Source: Candidatus Heimdallarchaeota archaeon LC_3
GTDB lineage: Archaea > Asgardarchaeota > Heimdallarchaeia > Hodarchaeales > LC-3
Length of the DNA stretch: 45,555 bases
Assembly: GCA_001940645.1 (NCBI GenBank)
Contig: MDVS01000032.1
Span: 1-45,555 of the forward strand
Direction: 5' to 3'
Positions 34,401 to 41,602 of the stretch are shown in pieces. The notes under the pieces are model-generated. The model was not told the origin of the DNA. It did not search any database and worked only from the letters and a program-made list of their open reading frames with translations. The position numbers and the translations under genes were made by a program. How positions within the stretch are numbered: position 1 is the first letter of the stretch; each line of letters begins with the position of its first letter.

Positions 34401-35838
34401 TAGTAATACTCCATATATCGTTCTTATAAATGGCTGTGATAAAATCGTCACTAAATGGAGCTGCATCAATATCAGCAGTAGCTATTGTTGGATCATAGAA
34501 ATAGAATGGAGCACGAATTGTTGGTGTATAGGGTGACAAAGTCCTGAAGTCTAAATTTGTTGTATCAGTAAATGATAATTTGAAAACACCATTAGTAGTT
34601 GCTGTAGAGGTATAAGGTACAATTAATTCTAGGAGAAGTGTATTCATTCCTGGTCGGAATTCATAATTATTCAGGGTTATTGATGATCCTTGGACGCTTA
34701 CATCATTATTCATTGATGGTCTTTTATTACCATTAATCCAGAATGTAAAATCGAGATCAATTCCAAGCATATTAGTGAATGTGATTTCAGTATTAAAAGT
34801 CCCATTAGAATTCAATACACCGTTATAATCAATCCAAACATTTGTAAAGAAATATTGAGTAAATGGATCGAATTGACTACTACTGGCGATGAATTCTACG
34901 TCGTTGAAGGGATTTACATTAGCGTTATCAGAACCAGTTGTGATTGGTTCATACCAACCATATTGTGCCATTATTTGTTGCAAATAATTATTATCAGTAG
35001 TCAATTTAACTGGATCGAAATCTTGATATTTATACCACTCAGGGTCTGAATCTTTGTGACCTGATGCTGTAATGTGAAAGTCTCGTACTTCAGTAAATTT
35101 GTTCGAAGATCCCGGACCAAAAAGATAGTATTCCAAGTATAAAAGGTTATTATTTACTGAATTTGTTGGGATCAATTTGTACTGGTAATACTTCCATTCA
35201 TTACCTGAAGAAATTTGAAAATATTCATAATTACTGACGCAATTACATAAATCGTCATTGAATCTTAATTGAAGTTTGGAAGTTGTGTCACTGGTGGGAG
35301 CATTATTTCGTGCCCAGAAATTGATAAGGAAATCACCATTGTATCCTGATGTAAAATCAATTCTCTGGGATAGGGAACTGTTGTATAGTATTCTGATTCC
35401 ACTCTCACTGATTTCTTCTATGGATCCATTGATAGTCCAATATTCAGCTGAATTATCAAAATTAGGATTAGTTACTATATCGTACTGATTTCTCATCTTC
35501 AATCCATCTGAATATGGCATAGACTTGAGTGGTGAAGCAACAAAACCTGTCAAATAATTATCGGATCTGGACATTAATTGACCATTGGCTTGAATAAAGG
35601 GTGATTGACCATTATTATAGATGATTTTAGGCAAATCAATTATAAGGTCACTCTCTTCAGAACTTTTTGGTGAAAATAGGAATGTGATAGATTCGAGGGT
35701 GTCAACATTATTTAGACCTTGAATATCTTTTATTCTTAGTTGATGATGATTAAAGAGATTATTTTCCCATTTATCAGGATAAGCACCTAAAGTATATTCA
35801 CCAGTTAATCCATTTGCCATAATTCTGATTCCAGTCAT
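28441..35838 (-). CDS. Giant surface-type protein (2,465 aa) with LamG-like and C-terminal membrane regions
   Basis: A very large Asn-, Asp- and Tyr-rich protein of extracellular character. It has repeated beta-rich sandwich segments in the first 850 residues (for example 80-260 and 440-680, lectin/CBM-like), a LamG-like region with a calcium-type DIDSDGDFELVD near residue 900, many N-x-S/T sites, a second calcium-like motif DSNNDGYDDYLG near 1890, and a hydrophobic region of several helices around 2085-2250 near the C-terminus. It probably acts as a cell-surface adhesin, pseudomurein- or S-layer-associated protein or giant enzyme; no catalytic motif is evident. Anomaly: no signal peptide. 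The frame is open for 22 more codons upstream (to 35904), reading VLINDQTYLDFTTQ in mid-domain style, and then meets a stop. The 5' end appears lost. A zinc-ribbon/TM gene follows at 32 bases. Confidence 0.85.
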   Translation of the reverse strand: MTGIRIMANGLTGEYTLGAYPDKWENNLFNHHQLRIKDIQGLNNVDTLESITFLFSPKSSEESDLIIDLPKIIYNNGQSPFIQANGQLMSRSDNYLTGFVASPLKSMPYSDGLKMRNQYDIVTNPNFDNSAEYWTINGSIEEISESGIRILYNSSLSQRIDFTSGYNGDFLINFWARNNAPTSDTTSKLQLRFNDDLCNCVSNYEYFQISSGNEWKYYQYKLIPTNSVNNNLLYLEYYLFGPGSSNKFTEVRDFHITASGHKDSDPEWYKYQDFDPVKLTTDNNYLQQIMAQYGWYEPITTGSDNANVNPFNDVEFIASSSQFDPFTQYFFTNVWIDYNGVLNSNGTFNTEITFTNMLGIDLDFTFWINGNKRPSMNNDVSVQGSSITLNNYEFRPGMNTLLLELIVPYTSTATTNGVFKLSFTDTTNLDFRTLSPYTPTIRAPFYFYDPTIATADIDAAPFSDDFITAIYKNDIWSITNGITTNYIDDISDDYLEIIKDGDANNVYSMTQNLPRIGEFTVDTTLNISIPDLDTEDRGGFQVAGLIFGLENDLYRLIFNYNSVTNSSRFDLLDGGIILDTFTVNGSGLGTEYDIRLLINNLPKSGSIGQKGSIIIIIQESGTSSLSGSMYVEFDTFNSLTGVSNVEADNKFIIGYYFPSNDSTINLQSRHFNVQGLGDLDLLAREASFSILSGESALLGGTSYLQRYIHYDLSSMPKMNGSGIRPTKSLWRPTGTVISLNDAMPVEVMKSESTGYWDSFGIYDNGTIMESWLEGGGKLLFVSGAIPFMYVANGHQLEYESHLGHQKIYDISQLNSDLPYDIGLYTDSQNDINPTNNDLNNPEEYLWSSNDPLLMNGFGQTYNQANGTLRDDGNYYVSGLGYNPNILAHYQFALQDIQDIDSDGDFELVDKSRNNIHLDIDFNSDDNVNYEYSPIEYLDNYYISSTYADTFSSADLSVSEFSKLQNGFTVEFTLHPSIYLGSTSIVVGDLEIEVRRLYTSDQINVTVKDNDQTDPITFSSWYKRASDYNGTTNTDVDVDIPVRIAVRFRDIGNDTGQGEIFFRRNVLDTIDNNYNSWWSAGRNSFNTGKTVADLISWPDNRKISIMEEYNVISDLIIYESPKNYGTDYNVTNLNIDTNDLDFYYGDVDDNLLVKSPMLGDSSNSPVVQYDKVYDIPGIAGLTRVFDRHTIIGKQEFDILEVRGIAHDDKVPRVQFSILDRNGNRADSVGFPDRYTTPQEQNLYHIPLTYDSTSRLDFIDERPYLSYILTNINGIALDEDYELLASGKPTWWDSTKNYIDAIQFSDIFTIDDDECDQTIEDCFSNWNELTSDTKNYIAISQKYFPEQSITTKAQESFQEFHAERIELSSAAIQAGKGSKGMIATLPLMNWNRMKASGINPDSYINRPEDAGLTNSLVDESTARKEAVIAFIQAAKEASFRMMLTGVVTDNSETRANFLETFTGTLPQGDQYSSNDNKARFMVRITQNNTDSIEKTRILEGVDDEIDYFGNDRSYYPLYLWSSVGEHARMFYDNDFDDMSTEINDYYHNTVILWKRLFRHYNNTDQFVPAGYDPLNPTKFYTRNMYHSDKNFGNDLHWDNQALYTASFFNTQQPDCNSTFYPRLDDGSMYSAGLYCQDGSRYSSTYSGDPIYREAPGYITVDLDFLIGGLDLGANNIVIPISESDERNETLTIAYSRQGELEVPWTRDYKINYMEQFDNDTPDNALGNGGFPDVIRGSTIRADGYTSVDPYPALPIQLLTLENITMDLDDGDHFAMNISNGRMDWNFETDSNDSSLYRDGEIHLSIGSLRDDNFDGYTINSTYNIWRQYSSAPETVGSYARYMTGGWTEGEGNSFLQNGNPLILRNGLVQSGWNFFYNDIEDGFNTPYGIDSNNDGYDDYLGSKWSNQAIPGSARYTLEDPLTEDIWNIYNVEAITRTPSNHTEYEGRVCNDYDNNGDWYLCKPSTDYIISSDYFHDSGYEGTLGNSHNSTFDQDSSWTNNGGSQGAMLTNVGFFSTGTLINDGTYDPDDPLTNDNYKNTQRSKYYSLTTQKQLIFSTGFFSRPERLANYYGNMTIGLPDLHTPSLLDQVVAYIQVLAPLVLMIASFIAVVTAAGLVTAGWGAILTIGLISGVFGLVFDWYTTEILAGEKYDFVNQGIPSFASNAFIGGAIAWVGWAYKLLRTGQVANASLKTLSKIDDIGIITRFSNRIRSIGIPTSKLTQSTYGISPSVNIRIFSGIKEAASFSAIKFIDIAGNVFFRSLLANSLMNIASDPLQDMGLSFFGAGLAGFGNKKWTSFFMVLALAELGFEHLLAPNMQFEACKGEQGMTLDHQFICSNSNGGINVEYFDFLRYAAYSARIDGNETLANILGFTGLIADLDYLATRHIIQTSGLFYDALFDPGKFSNGTGEYWKNQTGYNIELFNLHLFQSEMREFWMYHPDYKSENDIRSSYNSVESMLVEYGLMDIY

Positions 35839-35960
35839 TGAATCAATATTGTTGGATTGTGTAGTGAAATCTAAATATGTCTGATCATTAATTAAGACAC
35901 TATGTCATAGATACATTTCATAATTTCTAAAATTTAATACTTAATTATTGATTAATATTA

Positions 35961-36206
35961 TCAAACTATGGTTATCTTAGGATCTGTTAATTTTTTAATA
36001 ATTAGCGGGAGAACAAAGAGAACAAAATAAACAGTCCCTTTAATAGCTATTTTATCAGAATCAGTCAAATTTGAGTTTGAGACTACTGCTTCAATTATTT
36101 GTGAGATAAAAGCTGGATTATCAAATATGAATGAGAATAAGAAAATTAGGGCATCTATTCCCAATCCTACATAAAATATTACTCCCAAAATGTATCTAGT
36201 TTCCAA
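35961..36206 (-). CDS. Small membrane protein of unknown function (81 aa)
   Basis: Two membrane helices (about residues 6-26 and 55-73) separated by a polar loop with EAVVSNSNLTDSDK and ending in a short basic tail. The TTG start follows GGTG. It resembles the 82-residue gene just upstream in layout (helix, loop with a charged DxN/EDEN, helix), so the two are probably a diverged pair in one operon 12 bases apart. No family is recognised. It lies 120 bases ahead of the giant gene and is possibly co-transcribed with it. Confidence 0.65.
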   Translation of the reverse strand: METRYILGVIFYVGLGIDALIFLFSFIFDNPAFISQIIEAVVSNSNLTDSDKIAIKGTVYFVLFVLPLIIKKLTDPKITIV

Positions 36207-36218
36207 AACAACACCAAC

Positions 36219-36467
36219 TCAAGATTTGCGTTCATATCGCTTTTTTCCTTCCGTGGAAGCAAAAGGACCTATTAAAAGAAACACATAAAAGATTACCTGC
36301 AAAATCAGGCTTAGATTTTCATCTTCAACAAAAAAATTTACTATCCACTTAACAACTGGAATATCTATTGGTCCGAGAGCGAATGTGTAACTCAAAACAA
36401 GTAATACGATGTCAAGAGCTACTATTATTATCCAAATTAAATATACAAGTCCCAAAACGCTCACCAA
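36219..36467 (-). CDS. Small membrane protein of unknown function (82 aa)
   Basis: Two or three helices (about 4-28, 33-45 and 53-68) with an acidic loop VEDENLSL and a basic C-terminal tail (EGKKRYERKS). It probably starts at TTG or GTG near 36467. It is the first gene of a short minus-strand unit with the 81-residue membrane protein. A strong 16-bp palindrome lies 54-91 bases upstream of it. Confidence 0.65.
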   Translation of the reverse strand: MVSVLGLVYLIWIIIVALDIVLLVLSYTFALGPIDIPVVKWIVNFFVEDENLSLILQVIFYVFLLIGPFASTEGKKRYERKS

Positions 36468-37014
36468 AATGATAAAAAAAAGTGTCTTTTCGAGATCTTT
36501 AAACTATTGTATTAGTAGCGAAATATTTTAATTAGTTTACCTACTAATTAAAATATTTTGGTATGCCATTTTAATATCCTCATTGTTTCTCTTCTGAATG
36601 ATTAAATGGTGATTGTAATGAGAATTTTAACGATTGAAATTATTAATTGAAAATAAAATGTTGTATAATTTTCATTTGTACTAGGAGAAGTTAATCCAGG
36701 AATAGATGAATAGATACAAGAAATAATTAATTAGAAGATTATTTGATTTTATTATTTAAAATGTGCATATAAAAACTTATTACAGTAAATTGTCTAAAAA
36801 TGTCCAAATATTTAAATAAAATAAATACTTTAATAGGGTTTAATTCGTTAAATAAGTAAAGAAAAACGTCAATAAAAATAATTAAATTTGATTTAACTAG
36901 TGAGATTACAAAGAAATTTAAAGTCAAGCATAATTTAGATAATTAATATTTTTTTATTCAATTTTTACTTTATTTACTTAATATTTTACTTACTAAAAGC
37001 AAAAGACGATTTAT
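36468..37014. other. Divergent intergenic region with long palindrome
   Basis: About 550 AT-rich bases between the small membrane genes (minus) and the GTPase gene (plus). It holds the 16-bp palindrome at 36521-36558. A TATA-like CTTTATTTACTTA near 36970 may serve the GTPase gene, whose ATG lacks a ribosome site (leaderless or short leader). A 62-codon minus-strand open stretch at 36739-36927 looks like non-coding AT-rich sequence and is not called. Confidence 0.5.
36521..36558. repeat. Perfect 16-bp inverted repeat with 6-base spacer
   Basis: AAATATTTTAATTAGT (36521-36536) and its exact reverse complement ACTAATTAAAATATTT (36543-36558) are separated by TTACCT. As RNA it would form a stable AU-rich hairpin; as DNA it could be an operator or cruciform. 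It lies 54 bases upstream of the 82-residue membrane protein gene and about 460 bases upstream of the GTPase gene. Confidence 0.85.
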
Positions 37015-38493
37015 ATGATATTAGAATTTCAGATATACAGCTTGTTTGAAGAAAAGTTATTTATAAAAAAATTTCATACGGTAATGTCTCCTGATCAAAC
37101 TATGATTATCAATAAAACTATTCCTTCCTTAATCAGAGTTATAAAGAATCTCTTCAAAATCAAAAACATAAATTCAAAAGTATTTTCTATTGCGGGTATA
37201 AATATACACTTTAAGATTTTTAATGAAAGCATATATGTAATAATAACATCTATAGGGTCAACTGCTTCTATTTTTGACGATTTTATTAAAAAAATAGACG
37301 CTACTATCAAAGATATTCTTGGTTTGGCACCAATTTTTGATTTAAAATCTAACCGATATTTTCTAAGAAAATTAGAATCTCTAAAAATTCTTGCCGAGGA
37401 GAAAATTCAAGAGAAGAAACAATCACAAATAGGAGAAAAGAGTCAAGAAATTTCTGTTATGAGACAATCACTTGTTAATCAAGGTAAAAACAAGTATTTA
37501 ATTATGGGAGCGGCATCAGCAGGTAAGAGTTCAATAATAACTCAATTTTTTGAAAGTTGGAATCAGGAGCAATTATTAAACATTAAACCAACGGTATTAT
37601 CTGCGATTAAACATTTCGATGATAGTTACACTAAAGAATCATTTTTAATTAGGGATTTAGCAGGACAAGCAGTTTATAGGAAGAAACATTTAGAGGATCC
37701 AAAGAATTTTGAAAATGTTAACAGTTTAATATTTGTGATCGATATCCAAGATACGAAAAACAATAGCATTGTTCAAGCATATTTCATTGATATTTTAAAT
37801 AAACTAAAGACTCAAAAACAAAATCCATTAGTATCAATCTTCTTACACAAGTACGATCCGTCAATCAGAGAGAAAATATCTAATCAATTGTTATTTTGGA
37901 TAGTATGGTTAGAAGAGATTTTTAGTAAAGAGGAATATCGATCCTTACATTTAAATTTTCATCTCTCATCTATACTAGATAGTACAGCTAAAGAAGCTTT
38001 AGCACGGACATTATTATTTACTCTTCCTCATTGGTTCTTGGGTCAAACTATTCAAAATGAGCTAATCATTAAATCAGCTAATAGTCTATATCCAGTGTTT
38101 GGACAATTTCACAAAGTTCTAACAGAAATTGAACAAGACCAAATAAAGAATGAATTATATCAAGCATCATATTTATTTGGATTGGAAGTAGCTAATGAAA
38201 TTGTATCCAATTGGATAAAATATATGGTAAAAGATGAAGAATTTATAAAGAGTTTTAATTTAAATAATCAGATCTCTGATGTGGAAATAAAAACATCTGA
38301 AGAAGAAAAAAAAATCGAATTTTGTTTTAAGTGCCCATTGAAAGAAGAATTGAAGGTCCATCCTTCTATGTGTGAAATTACTCATGGATTATTTCAAGGA
38401 GTGGGACAATTAATTGGATTTCCAAGTGCAAAAATGAAAACTACCCAAATCAGAAATAAAAGTGAGTATTGCATTATTGATTTATCGTATTAA
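37015..38493 (+). CDS. Multidomain Rag/Gtr-like small GTPase with longin-like N-terminus and V4R/Bet3-like C-terminus
   Basis: A 492-residue protein in three parts. Residues 1-105 look like a longin/roadblock alpha-beta domain (MILEFQIYSLFEEKLFIKKF, later NIHFKIFNESIYVIITSIG). A coiled linker (120-155) follows. The G domain (about 159-345) has GAASAGKSS (G1, 165-173), switch I Thr193, DLAGQ (G3, 214-218; Gln as in Arf/Rag) and HKYD in place of NKxD (G4, 278-281), the form typical of Rag/Gtr GTPases. The C-terminus (about 385-492, with SMCEITHGLFQGVGQLIGF and a late Cys strand) resembles the V4R domain, which shares its fold with Bet3 of TRAPP. The G-domain assignment is strong; the two outer domains are inferred from pattern. 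It points toward the two-component operon. Confidence 0.85.
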   Translation: MILEFQIYSLFEEKLFIKKFHTVMSPDQTMIINKTIPSLIRVIKNLFKIKNINSKVFSIAGINIHFKIFNESIYVIITSIGSTASIFDDFIKKIDATIKDILGLAPIFDLKSNRYFLRKLESLKILAEEKIQEKKQSQIGEKSQEISVMRQSLVNQGKNKYLIMGAASAGKSSIITQFFESWNQEQLLNIKPTVLSAIKHFDDSYTKESFLIRDLAGQAVYRKKHLEDPKNFENVNSLIFVIDIQDTKNNSIVQAYFIDILNKLKTQKQNPLVSIFLHKYDPSIREKISNQLLFWIVWLEEIFSKEEYRSLHLNFHLSSILDSTAKEALARTLLFTLPHWFLGQTIQNELIIKSANSLYPVFGQFHKVLTEIEQDQIKNELYQASYLFGLEVANEIVSNWIKYMVKDEEFIKSFNLNNQISDVEIKTSEEEKKIEFCFKCPLKEELKVHPSMCEITHGLFQGVGQLIGFPSAKMKTTQIRNKSEYCIIDLSY

Positions 38494-38541
38494 TATTTTT
38501 TGGAAGTATTTATTTATTTAATAGTCGAATTAATGTTCATA

Positions 38542-39435
38542 TCAATGGTCTTGGACAAGAATTTTAGAAATCTCTTGCCAAGAATCGATTAAGTCCCAAA
38601 CCTCTGAGGATTTAATTTTTTTTTCAATTTTTTCAAAAATTTTTTTTATATGTAGCGAATCAAAGTACGTTATTTGTGGAGCAATAGTACATAGCATAAA
38701 TTGACGCTGATTTCCGCGTACACTAGTATCAAAAATTGAACCAAAATAGATATATCCAAAACGGTTGAGGTTTCTTATTTGGAGTAACGCTCCTTCTCCA
38801 TGTTCATAATCTTCATGACCATAAATTGCTACTGTTGTCTGAAATAGTTGAACACCAATTTCATTTATTGAAATTTTTATTGAATAGTCCTTAGGAAAAA
38901 CATCTTTAATAACCGGTCCTAATTCTTCGTCCCAAAAAGCATAAAACAAACAAATATCTTCTTGATGAATATTTTTTGCATCAAAATCCTCAACAAGTTT
39001 ATTATCTAACATTTTCATAAACTTTTCATTAAATTTAGATAACTGCTTTTTTCTATACAATTTTCCTTTTATCGAACTAAGCAATTCTTCTTCTTGAAAT
39101 GGTTTTGTAATATAGTCATCTATCCCTAATAATTTTCCCAATTGAATATCCTCTGGAGTTGCTTTTGCTGACAAAAATATGAATGGGATGCTAAACCATT
39201 TAGGATTTTTCGATATTGTTTTAAAAAATTCATATCCGTCCATTTTTGGCATCATAATGTCACTAATAATTAAATCGGGTTTTCTATCTGAATTAGATAA
39301 AGTATCAATTGCATCAATTCCATTAGATGATGTAATTACCGTATAATCATTAAATTCAAGCATCATTTGAATATTTTTCAATATTTTTGGATTATCTTCA
39401 ACAACTAAAATGAGTTCATCCATATTTGACACCAT
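38542..39435 (-). CDS. Response regulator with longin-like output domain
   Basis: Residues 5-128 form a CheY-like receiver: acidic pair Glu13/Asp14, phospho-acceptor Asp59 in IISDIMMPKMDG, Ser89 in FLSAKA and Lys111 in ITKPF. Instead of a DNA-binding domain, the C-terminus (about 160-275) begins ICLFYAFWDEELGPVI, continues with P-x-DYSIKI and an amphipathic helix, then strands LLQIRNLN and GYIYFGSIF. The F-x(n)-GP-x-I start recalls longin modules of Nprl2/folliculin-type proteins; this is inference. Output by protein interaction, perhaps with the GTPase next door, would follow. It lies 5 bases after the kinase gene, so the two are one operon, and ends 48 bases from the GTPase stop. Confidence 0.85.
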   Translation of the reverse strand: MVSNMDELILVVEDNPKILKNIQMMLEFNDYTVITSSNGIDAIDTLSNSDRKPDLIISDIMMPKMDGYEFFKTISKNPKWFSIPFIFLSAKATPEDIQLGKLLGIDDYITKPFQEEELLSSIKGKLYRKKQLSKFNEKFMKMLDNKLVEDFDAKNIHQEDICLFYAFWDEELGPVIKDVFPKDYSIKISINEIGVQLFQTTVAIYGHEDYEHGEGALLQIRNLNRFGYIYFGSIFDTSVRGNQRQFMLCTIAPQITYFDSLHIKKIFEKIEKKIKSSEVWDLIDSWQEISKILVQDH

Positions 39436-39440
39436 TCATA

Positions 39441-41288
39441 TTACTTGGGAGCTTCATCTATCCTTAAATCTGGTAAAAAAGTTGAAAAAATACTTCCGAT
39501 TTGATAGTTGCTTTTAACATAAATTTGACCTTTGTGAAGTTCGACAATTTCTTTAGCAATTGGGAGACCCAGACCAGTTCCTTGAATTTCAAGAACATCT
39601 TCTGACCGGAAGAAACGCTCAAATACAAATGGTAATTCATGCTGTTTTATTCCAATTCCCTCATCAATTACTTGAATAAGAATCCCTGGTAGAATTTTTG
39701 GGTTGTATTCTCCCCGATAATTTTCAAAAATTTTAATCTCTATTTTTTTATTTTCTTGTGAGTATTTTATAGCATTTTCAATAAGAACACGTATTATTTG
39801 ATTTATTCTTGAACTATCACCATAGAAGTGAAGATCAGGATTAATATCAGCAATCAAATCGATATTTTTTGATTTTAGTTGGAGAGTAAAATACTTCTTT
39901 ACATCACTAATAATCTCTATTATTGAAAAGATTGACATTTTTAACTCTATTTTTCCAGATTCGATACGAGAAATAATTAGTAACTCTTCTATCATCAAAT
40001 TTAAAAGTTCTGAACTTTCTTTAATCATCGATAAAGTTTCATTAATTTGCACTGCCGACATTTTATTTTTATAATTAATCAAGTTATTAATTGAAAGACT
40101 TATTGATGTAATTGGGCTTCTAAGCTCGTGAGACACATTTGAAACAAAATGTTTTCTCATATTTTCAAATATCTGGAATTTCGTTATATCTCGTAATTCA
40201 ATCATAGTTCCTAATGGTTGATTTGAATTAGGAAGAAAAATATGAACTAGCGATGTTTGAAAATAATTACCATCAGTTGTTTCAATGATAACAGGTTTAG
40301 GATCTTTTGACGTAATAATCTTCAGAATTAAATCAATAAATTTAAGTCCACATAAATCATAAATAATAAATTTTTTGGGTAAAGTTTGATTGCATGTTCT
40401 CTCAAATAAAGCTTTAAAACTGTTATTTGCATAATAGAGTAAGCCATTATTTGATAATACTAATATGCTGTCAGAAATTGCATCGAGCATTGTTTCAATT
40501 CTAAATTTTTCTTTAAGAACTTCTTCAGTTTTTTCCTCAACTTTTTTAACTAAATTTTCCTGGGATAACCGTAATTTATTTTCCATTAATTTACTTTCAG
40601 TAATATCAGCATGTGTTCCAATTAAACGAACAGGTTCATTCTTGTCATTGCGCAAAACCTTACCATGAGCTAAGACCCATTTATATGAATCATCTTTGCA
40701 TTTCATTCTATACTCAGCAATATATTCTGAAGTTTGACCGACTAAATAATCATTAATAATATTAACAATTCTTTGGTAATCATCAGGATGAACTCGTCGA
40801 TTCCATTCATCTGCTCGATTAGTTATTTCATATTCTTGGTATCCTAGAATCTCTTTCCATTGTTTAGAAAAAAATGTTTTCTTTGATAAAAGATTTTCAT
40901 CCCAAACACCGATGTTACTATGTTCCAATGCGATTTTCCAACGATTTTCCGTAAACAGGTCTTCTCTTTCTTTTATTCTGTCCTTAGAAATATCAAAATT
41001 CAACCCAAATATCAATAAATTCGTTTGTTTGTTATCAGTAACATATAAAGTTAGATGAAATTCGCTTATTTTATTATTATTTAGTCTTAATCGGTATTGA
41101 AATTCAGTTTTTATTTTATGTTTGCGCGTAACCTCCAATGAATCTAGGAAAATTTCTCTATCATCTGGATGCACGTAAGATATATATTTCTCCATTGGAA
41201 CTTTGTCTGATATTATTTCATTATCTAGAATGTTATTATCTTTATTCAAGAAATGGATAATGTTGTCGTTATCAATAAACCAGACCAA
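39441..41288 (-). CDS. PAS-containing sensor histidine kinase, start uncertain
   Basis: Cytosolic hybrid-free histidine kinase (at least 615 residues) with three PAS-type domains: residues 1-105, 115-232 (with VGTHADIT-like PAC ending) and 265-372. A coiled coil at 235-265, HisKA with His387 in VSHELRSPITS and HATPase_c with N box (IIRVLIENAIKYS), DEGIGI, FERFF and GTGLGLPIAKEI complete it. No membrane helix is present, so it senses an internal signal. From the TTG start the first PAS would lack its first helix; the same frame is open for 27 more codons (to about 41369) with a matching FDNLIIPAFKNFLSDCKLL, but without ATG, GTG or TTG. The cognate response regulator follows 5 bases later. Confidence 0.93.
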   Translation of the reverse strand: MVWFIDNDNIIHFLNKDNNILDNEIISDKVPMEKYISYVHPDDREIFLDSLEVTRKHKIKTEFQYRLRLNNNKISEFHLTLYVTDNKQTNLLIFGLNFDISKDRIKEREDLFTENRWKIALEHSNIGVWDENLLSKKTFFSKQWKEILGYQEYEITNRADEWNRRVHPDDYQRIVNIINDYLVGQTSEYIAEYRMKCKDDSYKWVLAHGKVLRNDKNEPVRLIGTHADITESKLMENKLRLSQENLVKKVEEKTEEVLKEKFRIETMLDAISDSILVLSNNGLLYYANNSFKALFERTCNQTLPKKFIIYDLCGLKFIDLILKIITSKDPKPVIIETTDGNYFQTSLVHIFLPNSNQPLGTMIELRDITKFQIFENMRKHFVSNVSHELRSPITSISLSINNLINYKNKMSAVQINETLSMIKESSELLNLMIEELLIISRIESGKIELKMSIFSIIEIISDVKKYFTLQLKSKNIDLIADINPDLHFYGDSSRINQIIRVLIENAIKYSQENKKIEIKIFENYRGEYNPKILPGILIQVIDEGIGIKQHELPFVFERFFRSEDVLEIQGTGLGLPIAKEIVELHKGQIYVKSNYQIGSIFSTFLPDLRIDEAPK

Positions 41289-41417
41289 AAGTTTGCAATC
41301 GGATAAAAAATTTTTAAATGCTGGTATTATTAAATTATCGAATTCAATATTGTTCGTATTTAAACCTCAACTAATATCAATAGCTAATATTGTTATAATG
41401 TATTGTAAAAAGTAATA

Positions 41418-41461
41418 ACAAATATTTTATTTGTAAAATATTTATATTCAAAAATATTTGT
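41418..41461. repeat. Nested inverted repeats upstream of the kinase operon
   Basis: ACAAATATTTT (41418-41428) pairs perfectly with AAAATATTTGT (41451-41461). Within it, AAATATTTTA (41420-41429) also pairs with TAAAATATTT (41434-41443) across a 4-base loop. The two pairings are mutually exclusive. The core AAATATTTTA is the same as in the palindrome at 36521-36558. Confidence 0.6.
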
Positions 41462-41580
41462 ACTTATGTCTTATGTTTTTTAGCACACTTTTTAATCTTG
41501 AAAATTAGCACTTCGTATTCGACATCTAAATAACCATAAGGTCTTAAAATTAATTTACTATAGAAGAGTTTTCATTACTT

Positions 41581-41602
41581 AATTATAATTCAATTATAAT
41601 TC
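41581..41602. repeat. 11-base tandem repeat, two copies
   Basis: AATTATAATTC occurs twice head to tail (41581-41591 and 41592-41602) in AT-rich intergenic DNA. It is near-palindromic within each unit. No role is assigned. Confidence 0.5.

Noticed and set aside
29192..35488. Many open frames of 60-100 codons on the plus strand opposite the giant gene
   Set aside because: They lie within a long, well-formed coding frame on the minus strand, have no ribosome sites and show antisense composition.
28441..35838. Giant protein as a non-ribosomal peptide or polyketide synthase or a helicase
   Set aside because: No carrier, condensation, Walker or helicase motifs; Asn/Asp/Tyr-rich beta segments and calcium-type motifs point to a surface protein.
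36739..36927. 62-codon minus-strand frame in the gap before the GTPase gene
   Set aside because: Rich in Phe, Ile, Leu and Asn as expected from AT-rich random DNA; no start context or similarity to a known protein.
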